In this document: one piece after another, positions 26,092 through 32,494 of the stretch
Layout of the letters: the number at the start of each line of letters is the position of its first letter
How positions within the stretch are numbered: position 1 is the stretch's first letter
Source of the DNA: an uncultured Bacteroides sp.
Lineage (GTDB): Bacteria; Bacteroidota; Bacteroidia; Bacteroidales; Bacteroidaceae
DNA: 64,000 bases
Direction: 5' to 3'
NCBI GenBank assembly: GCA_958453305.1
Contig: CAUDXH010000003.1
Coordinates: 42,371 to 106,370 of the forward strand
Translations under genes and position numbers: made by a program
Notes under the pieces: generated by a model
Told to the model about the DNA's origin: nothing
The model's database searches: none
The model's input: the letters and a program-made list of their open reading frames with translations, nothing else

Positions 26092-26727
26092 ATGGAATAT
26101 AATACCCGACAACGCAGACTCCCGCTTCCTGAATACGGACGGAGTGTACAGCAGATGGTAGACCATGCGCTTACGCTTACTTCGCGCGAGGAACGGCAGC
26201 GCTGTGCCGAAACCATCGTGTCAATCATGGGGAGTATGTTTCCTCATCTGCGTGATGCCGGTGATTCCGACAGCCGTCTGTGGGATCACCTGGCTATTAT
26301 GGCCGATTTCCGTCTTGACATTGACTATCCGGTAGAGGTGGTGCGGAAGGAAGATTTCCGGGTGCGTCCGGAGCCTATCCGCCGTGAGGGCGCGCATATC
26401 CGCTACCGTCATTACGGACGGCTTATTGAAGATGCCATTGAGGCTGCGTGTGCGCTTGCCGAGGGTCCCGACCGTCGCAGACTGGTGAACCTCATTGTGA
26501 ATCATATGAAGAAGGACTATCTGAACTGGAACAAAGACGGTGTGGAGAACCGGAAGATTCTGGACGATTTGTGTGAACTCTCAGGCGGACGCCTGCGGGT
26601 GACGCCCGATGAGGTACGTCTGGGTGAGCCCCGTCTGTTTTTTCCGCGCAAGCGGGCTGCGGGTGCCGACGGGCGCCGCCGTAAGTTCCAGTCGCCGGGT
26701 GAGGGTACCCGTAACGAGAACCGCTGA
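26092..26727 (+). CDS. DUF4290 family protein
   Basis: 211 aa, mostly helical by composition, no signal peptide, so cytoplasmic. The start MEYNTRQRRLPLPEYGRSVQQMVDHA and the MKKDYLNWNKDGVEN segment are typical of DUF4290, a family restricted to Bacteroidetes and usually encoded just before murA. The C-terminal 35 residues are basic and low in complexity. No biochemical function is known to me; the steady link to murA suggests a role connected with the envelope. Stop and murA start are 17 nt apart, so the two are co-transcribed. Confidence 0.85.
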   Translation: MEYNTRQRRLPLPEYGRSVQQMVDHALTLTSREERQRCAETIVSIMGSMFPHLRDAGDSDSRLWDHLAIMADFRLDIDYPVEVVRKEDFRVRPEPIRREGAHIRYRHYGRLIEDAIEAACALAEGPDRRRLVNLIVNHMKKDYLNWNKDGVENRKILDDLCELSGGRLRVTPDEVRLGEPRLFFPRKRAAGADGRRRKFQSPGEGTRNENR

Positions 26728-26744
26728 CCGGGAGGAGGATGGGT

Positions 26745-28055
26745 ATGGCTTCGTTCAGAATAGAAGGAGGGCACCGGCTGGAGGGAACGATTGTTCCACA
26801 GGGTGCCAAAAATGAGGTGTTGCAGGTGGTGTGTGCCACGCTGCTTACGGCTGCCGAAGTGGTGGTGGAGAATGTACCCGATATTGTGGATGTGAATCAG
26901 CTGATTGCGCTGCTCCGCGATATGGGGGTGAGGGTGGAACGCCGTTCGGAGGGGGTATATGCCTTCTGTGCCGAACAGGTGGATATGGATTTCCTGCGCA
27001 GTGAGGATTTCATGCTGCGATGCTCGCGGCTCCGCGGCTCGGTGATGCTGGTGGGTCCGCTGCTGGCGCGCTTCGGCTGGGCGCTGATTTCGCGTCCGGG
27101 GGGCGACAAAATCGGCCGCCGGAGGCTGGATACGCACTTCCGGGGACTGGAGATGCTGGGGGCTTCGTTTGCATATGATGCCTGCAAGGGAGTGTATGAG
27201 GTACGGACCGACCAGGGGCTGAAAGGAACGTATATGTTGCTTGATGAGGCTTCAGTGACGGGCACGGCGAACATTGTCATGGCGGCAGTGCTGGCCAAGG
27301 GGCGCACGGTGATTTATAATGCAGCGTGTGAACCGTATGTGCAGCAGCTGTGCCGTATGCTGAACCGCATGGGCGCGCGTATTTCAGGTATCGCCTCAAA
27401 CCTGCTGACCATCGACGGGGTGGATGTGCTGGGTGGATGTTCTCACCGGGTGTTGCCCGACATGATTGAAGTGGGAAGTTTCATCGGCATGGCTGCCATG
27501 ACGGCGGGCGAGGTGACCATCCGTGGGGCGGGCTGTGACTCGCTGGGTATCATTCCTGAGAGTTTCCGCCGGCTGGGCATTGCTCTGGAGCGTAGGGGGG
27601 ATGATATTTTTGTGCCGAGGCAGGAGCATTACCGCATCGAGTCGTTTATTGACGGGTCAATCATGACCATTGCCGATGCACCGTGGCCCGGACTGACGCC
27701 GGATTTGCTGAGTGTGATGCTGGTGGTGGCTACGCAGGCCAAGGGCAGTGTGCTGATCCATCAGAAGATGTTTGAGAGCCGTCTGTTTTTCGTGGATAAG
27801 TTGATTGACATGGGGGCTCAGATTATTTTATGTGACCCGCATCGGGCAGTGGTCATCGGCCACGACCGGGCATTCAGTTTGAGGGGCGGCAATATGACTT
27901 CGCCCGACATCCGTGCAGGAATTGCGCTGCTCATCGCTGCGCTGAGTGCCGAAGGAGTGAGTCATATCCATAATATTGAGCAGATTGACCGGGGGTATCA
28001 GCATATCGAACAGCGGCTTAGAGCGCTGGGTGCGCATATCGAACGGGTGGAGTAA
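26745..28055 (+). CDS. murA: UDP-N-acetylglucosamine 1-carboxyvinyltransferase
   Basis: 436 aa from ATG 26745. GGAGGAGG at 26731-26738 is a rare clear Shine-Dalgarno here; it abuts the ATG at 26739 but stands at good distance from 26745, which also gives the usual MASF start. MurA transfers enolpyruvate from PEP to UDP-GlcNAc, the first committed step of peptidoglycan synthesis. GAKNEVLQ at about residues 20-27 holds the conserved K22 and N23. The active-site loop reads SRPGGDKIGRR: position 121 is Asp where E. coli MurA has Cys115, the residue alkylated by fosfomycin. It is co-transcribed with the DUF4290 gene. Confidence 0.95.
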   Translation: MASFRIEGGHRLEGTIVPQGAKNEVLQVVCATLLTAAEVVVENVPDIVDVNQLIALLRDMGVRVERRSEGVYAFCAEQVDMDFLRSEDFMLRCSRLRGSVMLVGPLLARFGWALISRPGGDKIGRRRLDTHFRGLEMLGASFAYDACKGVYEVRTDQGLKGTYMLLDEASVTGTANIVMAAVLAKGRTVIYNAACEPYVQQLCRMLNRMGARISGIASNLLTIDGVDVLGGCSHRVLPDMIEVGSFIGMAAMTAGEVTIRGAGCDSLGIIPESFRRLGIALERRGDDIFVPRQEHYRIESFIDGSIMTIADAPWPGLTPDLLSVMLVVATQAKGSVLIHQKMFESRLFFVDKLIDMGAQIILCDPHRAVVIGHDRAFSLRGGNMTSPDIRAGIALLIAALSAEGVSHIHNIEQIDRGYQHIEQRLRALGAHIERVE

Positions 28056-28064
28056 GGGGGGATC

Positions 28065-28128
28065 GACTTAAAAACCCGTAAACTTAAAAACTAAAAACTT
28101 AAAAACTAAAAACTCATCAACTCAAACC
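28065..28128 (+). repeat. A-rich AAACT-word tract before rimM
   Basis: Fills the murA-rimM gap up to 2 nt before the rimM ATG. ACTTAAAAACTAAAA occurs twice in tandem (15-nt period), followed by the related ACTCATCAACTCAAA. Confidence 0.8.
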
Positions 28129-28129
28129 G

Positions 28130-28651
28130 ATGATAAAGATTGAAGATGTATATAAAATAGGGACGCTCGCCAAGCCCCACGGGGTGAAGGGCGAGGTGGT
28201 CTTGCAGTGTATGCCAAGCGGACCTTCGCATGTGCCGGAATCAGATTTTATCTTTTTGATGCTCGACGGCATCCTGGTTCCGTTTTTCGTGGAGGAGTTT
28301 CGCCTCCGGGGAGACGGCACGGCTCTGCTGAAGCTGGAGGGGATGGATGTTCCTGAGAAGGTGCGCCGTTATACGGGGGTGGAAGTGTATGCCGACCGTT
28401 CGGCTTCGTGTGCCCATGAAGGGGAACCGCTCTCGTGGCAGTGGTTCGTGGGCTTCGAAGTGTATGACGTGGAGCAGGGTTTCCTCGGCTCTATTGAACG
28501 TGTGGATGACGCTACGGCAAACGTGCTCTTTGTTGTTTCGGATGAGGAGGGAGACGAATTGCTGATTCCTGCCTGTGAGGAGTTTATCGTGGGAATTGAC
28601 CGCAAGGAGCGTATCTTAGATATGGAACTTCCTGAGGGACTGCTGGAATAG
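28130..28651 (+). CDS. rimM: Ribosome maturation factor RimM
   Basis: 173 aa. It binds the 30S head through S19 and promotes 16S rRNA maturation. The N-terminal beta-barrel opens with VYKIGTLAKPHGVKGEVVL (about residues 7-25), the family signature, and the C-terminal PRC-barrel starts near SWQWFVGFEVYDVEQGFLG and ends DRKERILDMELPEGLLE. It lies in the murA-rimM-M23-dxr-rseP order common in Bacteroidetes. The start follows directly after an A-rich word tract and no Shine-Dalgarno is visible. Confidence 0.94.
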   Translation: MIKIEDVYKIGTLAKPHGVKGEVVLQCMPSGPSHVPESDFIFLMLDGILVPFFVEEFRLRGDGTALLKLEGMDVPEKVRRYTGVEVYADRSASCAHEGEPLSWQWFVGFEVYDVEQGFLGSIERVDDATANVLFVVSDEEGDELLIPACEEFIVGIDRKERILDMELPEGLLE

Positions 28652-28675
28652 GCTCTGTTGTTCGGTTGATAAGGT

Positions 28676-28745
28676 CTTGAAATGCTCAGGTATCTGAAAT
28701 CTCGTCACCTTGCCAGCTTAAAACTAAAAACTTAAAAAAACGCAA
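28676..28745 (+). repeat. Dispersed intergenic repeat, copy 1 (before the M23 gene)
   Basis: Begins with the 24-nt block at 28676-28699 (core TGAAATGCTCAGGTATCTGA), then CTCGTCACCTTG, then AAAACTAAAAACTTAAAAA, ending 5 nt before the M23 start. The block matches copy 3 (30881) at 22 of 24 bases. Confidence 0.75.
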
Positions 28746-28749
28746 ACCT

Positions 28750-29616
28750 ATGAGAAAGAAGATTCGCCGGCGTGCATTCTGGCATAATATCAAGTTTAAG
28801 TACCGCCTGACCATTGTCAACGAGAATACGTTGGAAGAGGTAGCGGGACTGCATGTGTCGAAGCTTAACGGGCTGTCGGTGCTGTTGTTTGCCTGTACGG
28901 TGATTTTCCTGACGGCTGCAGCCATCATTGCGTTTACGCCGTTGCGCAACTATCTGCCGGGGTATATGAACAGTGATGTACGCCGGCAGATTGTGGTGAA
29001 TGCGCTCAAGGCGGATTCGCTGCAGCAGGCACTCGACCGCCAGAACCGGTATATGATGACGGTGCGTGATATTCTGAGTGGAAGGGTGAAGACAGATACG
29101 GTGGCTTCGCTGGATTCGCTGACGGATGCACGGGCGGAGCAGCTGATGGAGCGTTCGCGGGAGGAAGAAGAATTCCGCCGGCGTTATGAGGAAGAGGAAC
29201 GTTATAATCTGACGGCTGTAACGGGAACCCACGATGCAGCAGGACTGGTGCTTTTCCGTCCGTTGAGGGCGGCGGTATCTGCTCCGTTTAATCCGGATGA
29301 TAAACATTATGGGGTAGATTTGGCAGCTGGTCCGCGTGAAGGGGTCATGGCTGCGCTTGATGGTACGGTTGTATTGGCAGCATATATTGCCGGCGAAGGT
29401 CAGGTGGTGATGATTCAGCATGCACAGAATTTTTTGACGGTGTACCGGCATTGCGGTTCACTGATGTGTGCATCGGGCGACCGGGTGAAGGGCGGCGATG
29501 TGATTGCTCTTACGCAAGACAGTAAGAATGCGGATAGTGAAGATCATCCGTTTCTTCACTTTGAACTGTGGCATAAAGGGGTGCCGGTGAATCCGGCTAA
29601 ATATGTGGTGTTTTAG
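28750..29616 (+). CDS. M23 (LytM) peptidase-like membrane protein, possibly inactive
   Basis: 288 aa. A basic cytoplasmic start is followed by one membrane helix (about 41-62), a coiled-coil-prone charged stretch (about 85-152) and a C-terminal LytM domain (about 175-288) in the periplasm. The zinc ligands H186 and D190 (HYGVD), the His H234 (VYRHCG) and H270 (LHFELW) are present. The catalytic first His of the usual HLHFE motif is Phe268 (PFLHFE). M23 proteins cleave peptidoglycan cross-bridges; those lacking active-site residues (EnvC, NlpD) instead activate amidases. Encoded between rimM and dxr. Either an inactive regulator or a variant enzyme is possible. Confidence 0.85.
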   Translation: MRKKIRRRAFWHNIKFKYRLTIVNENTLEEVAGLHVSKLNGLSVLLFACTVIFLTAAAIIAFTPLRNYLPGYMNSDVRRQIVVNALKADSLQQALDRQNRYMMTVRDILSGRVKTDTVASLDSLTDARAEQLMERSREEEEFRRRYEEEERYNLTAVTGTHDAAGLVLFRPLRAAVSAPFNPDDKHYGVDLAAGPREGVMAALDGTVVLAAYIAGEGQVVMIQHAQNFLTVYRHCGSLMCASGDRVKGGDVIALTQDSKNADSEDHPFLHFELWHKGVPVNPAKYVVF

Positions 29617-29618
29617 GC

Positions 29619-29709
29619 TCTGAAATGCCAAGACATCTGAAGCCTGGTCAACTCGTCACTTCGTTACCTAGTTGCCTGAAAAAACTGAAAAAACTAAAAA
29701 CTCAAACCA
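29619..29709 (+). repeat. Dispersed intergenic repeat, copy 2 (before dxr)
   Basis: The 24-nt block at 29619-29642 (TGAAATGC ... CATCTGAA) matches copy 1 at 17 of 24 bases. CTCGTCACTTCGTTACC and then AAAACTAAAAACTCAAACC follow and stop 4 nt before the dxr ATG. Confidence 0.7.
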
Positions 29710-29713
29710 TATT

Positions 29714-30874
29714 ATGAAGAAACAGATAGCAATATTGGGGTCTACGGGTTCCATCGGAACACAGGCCTTGCAGGTCATAGCCGAGCATCCCGATTTATAT
29801 GAGGTGTATGCGCTCACGGCGAATAACCGGGCTGAGCTGCTGGCTGAACAGGCACGTAAATTCTTGCCTGAAGCGGTAGTGATAGCGAATACTGACAAGT
29901 ATCAGTGGCTGAAGGAGGCTTTGGCCGATGTGCCGGTAAAGGTGTATGCCGGTGAGGATGCATTGGCTCAGATTGTAGAATCGGGTCCCATTGACACGGT
30001 GCTTACAGCGATGGTGGGTTATGCGGGGCTCCGTCCTACCATGAATGCCATCCGTGCCGGAAAGACCATTGCCCTCGCCAACAAGGAAACGCTGGTGGTG
30101 GCTGGTGAATTGGTTACGGAACTGGCTACAAGGTATCGTACCCCTATTTTGCCGGTCGATTCGGAACATTCTGCCATCTTCCAGTGCCTGGAGCCGGGCA
30201 ATGAACTGAGCCGGGTGATTCTTACGGCTTCGGGCGGTCCGTTCCGTTCGTTCAGTGCCGAACAGCTGGCGCATGTCACGCGTGAACAGGCGCTGAAGCA
30301 TCCCAACTGGTCGATGGGAGCGAAAATAACGATCGATTCGGCTTCGATGATGAACAAAGGCTTCGAGGTGATGGAGGCTAAATGGCTCTTTGGAGTTTCT
30401 CCTGAACAAATAGAGGTAGTTGTGCATCCGCAGTCGGTTATCCACTCGATGGTGGAGTTTACCGACGGGGCTGTGAAGGCGCAGCTTGGAGTACCCGATA
30501 TGCGCCTGCCCATCCAGTATGCTTTCTCTTATCCGCAACGGGTTCCGCTTTCGGGCGAACGGCTCGATTTTGCGAAGTGGAATATGCTTACGTTTGAAAA
30601 GCCGGATACGGAGCGGTTCCGCAATCTGGCTCTGGCATACGAGGCTTTGCATCAGGGGGGAAACCTGCCTTGCATTGTCAATGCGGCGAACGAGGTGGTG
30701 GTAGCGGCTTTCCTGAACGACCGGATTTCTTTTTTGGGCATGAGTGATGTCATTGAGAAGACCATGTCGGTAGTTCCCTTTATAAAGTCTCCTTCGTATG
30801 AGGATTACGTGGCGACAGATGCCGAGGCGCGCCGCATTGCTGCCGAACTGGTGATTAACGGGAAAACAAGGTAA
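29714..30874 (+). CDS. dxr: 1-deoxy-D-xylulose 5-phosphate reductoisomerase
   Basis: 386 aa from ATG 29714; the frame is open back to 29672 but that part is the A-rich leader repeat (it would read KTEKTKNS). Dxr converts DXP to 2-C-methyl-D-erythritol 4-phosphate with NADPH, the committed step of the MEP isoprenoid pathway. The NADPH-binding GSTGSIG is at about residues 8-14, the metal and substrate site lies in PVDSEHSAIFQ and ASGGPFR, and TIDSASMMNKGFE is the flexible-loop region. It is the target of fosmidomycin. It is flanked by copies of the intergenic repeat on both sides. Confidence 0.96.
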   Translation: MKKQIAILGSTGSIGTQALQVIAEHPDLYEVYALTANNRAELLAEQARKFLPEAVVIANTDKYQWLKEALADVPVKVYAGEDALAQIVESGPIDTVLTAMVGYAGLRPTMNAIRAGKTIALANKETLVVAGELVTELATRYRTPILPVDSEHSAIFQCLEPGNELSRVILTASGGPFRSFSAEQLAHVTREQALKHPNWSMGAKITIDSASMMNKGFEVMEAKWLFGVSPEQIEVVVHPQSVIHSMVEFTDGAVKAQLGVPDMRLPIQYAFSYPQRVPLSGERLDFAKWNMLTFEKPDTERFRNLALAYEALHQGGNLPCIVNAANEVVVAAFLNDRISFLGMSDVIEKTMSVVPFIKSPSYEDYVATDAEARRIAAELVINGKTR

Positions 30875-30880
30875 CAAGGT

Positions 30881-30975
30881 TTTGAAATGCTCAGGTATTT
30901 GAAACATAGTCATTTTGTAACCTCGTCACCTTCTGAAAAACTAAAACATTCAAAAACTTAAAAACTCAAAACTAA
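30881..30975 (+). repeat. Dispersed intergenic repeat, copy 3 (before rseP)
   Basis: 24-nt block at 30881-30904 (core TGAAATGCTCAGGTATTTGA), then CCTCGTCACCTT, then an AAACT-word tract ending just before the rseP ATG at 30979. AACAAGGT words precede the block. Confidence 0.75.
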
Positions 30976-30978
30976 CCA

Positions 30979-32319
30979 ATGGAAACGTTTCTGATTCGCG
31001 CTCTCCAGCTGATTCTCAGCCTTTCGCTGCTGGTCATCGTACACGAGGGCGGACATTTCTTTTTTGCACGTCTGTTTAAAATCCGTGTGGAAAAGTTCTA
31101 TATCTTTTTTGATCCCTGGTTCTCGCTCTTCAAGTTCAAACCGAAGAACAGCGAAACCGAGTATGGGGTGGGCTGGCTGCCTTTGGGCGGGTATTGTAAA
31201 ATAGCTGGTATGATTGACGAGTCAATGGATACCGAGCAGATGAAACAGCCGGCACAGCCTTGGGAGTTTCGCTCTAAACCGGCTTGGCAGCGTCTGCTGG
31301 TGATGATTGGTGGGGTGATGATGAACTTCCTGCTCGCTCTTTTTATCTATTCCATGATTCTGTTTACTTGGGGCGACCAGTATGTGGCGCTGAAGGATGT
31401 GTCGTGCGGAATGAAGTTTAATGAAACGGCTCAGCAGATTGGCTTCCGCGACGGGGATATCCTTTTGCGTGCCGACGGAAAGGAACTGGTGCGCTTTGAT
31501 ATGGATATGATTCGGAACATTGTTGAAGCACGTGAGGTGACGGTCTTGCGTCAGGGAGCGGAGACAAAAATCCTGATGCCGGAGCTGAGCTTGCTCGATG
31601 TAGCGCAGCAGGACCCGATGTTTGTGGATTATCTTTACCCGAACGTGGTTGACTCAGTGATTCCGGAAGGGGCTTTCAGTAAGGCTGGGGTGCAGAAAGG
31701 CGACTGCCTGCTGGCTTTTAACGGAAAAAACTTGAACTCATGGAATGCGTTCATGGAAGAGATGGATCAGCTTCGTACGCGTGCTGAAGTGGAGAAATTG
31801 ACTTCGGCTTCGTTTGAATTGGTTTACTCGCATGAGGGATTGCGTGATACGGTGATGGTTCAGACAAATGAGGCTTTTCAGGTGGGAGCTATAGGAAGCC
31901 GTCCGGATTATCGTGTTACCGAGCTGGAGTATGGCTTCTTCGAGTCGTTCCCTGCCGGGGTTATGCTGGGAGTGAATACGCTGAAGGGCTATGTGAACGA
32001 TATGAAGTATGTCTTCACGAAAGAGGGAGCGAAGAGTGTGGGTGGATTCGGTACCATCGGAAGTATCTTCCCGAAGGTGTGGGATTGGGAACGGTTCTGG
32101 TCGATGACAGCGTTCTTGTCAATTATTCTTGCTTTCATGAATATTCTTCCCATTCCGGCACTCGACGGAGGGCATGTCTTGTTCCTGCTGTATGAAATCA
32201 TTGCTCGCCGCAAACCGAGCGATAAGTTCCTTGAGTATGCGCAGATGGTGGGTATGTTCCTGCTGTTCGGCTTGCTCATCTGGGCCAACTTCAATGATGT
32301 ACTGAAATTCTTGTTTTAA
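30979..32319 (+). CDS. rseP: Site-2 intramembrane zinc metalloprotease RseP
   Basis: 446 aa. The zinc site HEGGH is in the first membrane helix (H22, E23, H26), and the third ligand is in PIPALDGGHVLF (D396) near the C-terminus. Tandem PDZ-like regions lie in the middle (about 140-210 and 215-300). The protein cleaves membrane-embedded substrates, in other bacteria truncated anti-sigma factors and signal-peptide remnants. In this organism the FecR anti-sigma at 14690 and others are possible substrates, which is inference only. It is the last gene of the GC-rich run and is followed by a strong hairpin. Confidence 0.95.
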   Translation: METFLIRALQLILSLSLLVIVHEGGHFFFARLFKIRVEKFYIFFDPWFSLFKFKPKNSETEYGVGWLPLGGYCKIAGMIDESMDTEQMKQPAQPWEFRSKPAWQRLLVMIGGVMMNFLLALFIYSMILFTWGDQYVALKDVSCGMKFNETAQQIGFRDGDILLRADGKELVRFDMDMIRNIVEAREVTVLRQGAETKILMPELSLLDVAQQDPMFVDYLYPNVVDSVIPEGAFSKAGVQKGDCLLAFNGKNLNSWNAFMEEMDQLRTRAEVEKLTSASFELVYSHEGLRDTVMVQTNEAFQVGAIGSRPDYRVTELEYGFFESFPAGVMLGVNTLKGYVNDMKYVFTKEGAKSVGGFGTIGSIFPKVWDWERFWSMTAFLSIILAFMNILPIPALDGGHVLFLLYEIIARRKPSDKFLEYAQMVGMFLLFGLLIWANFNDVLKFLF

Positions 32320-32344
32320 TCGATAATACTGCATGAATTCGGTG

Positions 32345-32380
32345 GCGGGGCAACAAAGCTTGATCACTTTGTTGCCCCGC
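32345..32380 (+). terminator. Hairpin after rseP
   Basis: GCGGGGCAACAAAG (32345-32358) is the exact inverse of 32367-32380 with an 8-nt loop. There is no T run after it, so it may terminate weakly or protect the 3' end of the mRNA. Confidence 0.6.
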
Positions 32381-32494
32381 CTGCTGTATGCAGCATGTTG
32401 CCGAAAAAAGGTCCGTTTCTTCCCGGCAGCCTTGCCCGGCAGGAAGGAGCGTGAGAAAGCGGAACTGAAGTAAAATTAGAAACCGAATAAAATA

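Noticed and set aside
25489..27137. Overlapping minus-strand frames over tsaB, DUF4290 and murA
   Set aside because: Long frames are expected by chance opposite GC-rich genes; the products are Pro/His/Arg-rich and unrelated to known proteins.
29672..29713. N-terminal extension of dxr
   Set aside because: It is the leader repeat read as protein; the canonical MKKQIAILGSTGSIG start is at 29714.
29795..30913. 372-aa minus-strand frame over dxr
   Set aside because: Shadow of dxr, with odd composition (many His, Arg, Gln) and no recognisable motif.
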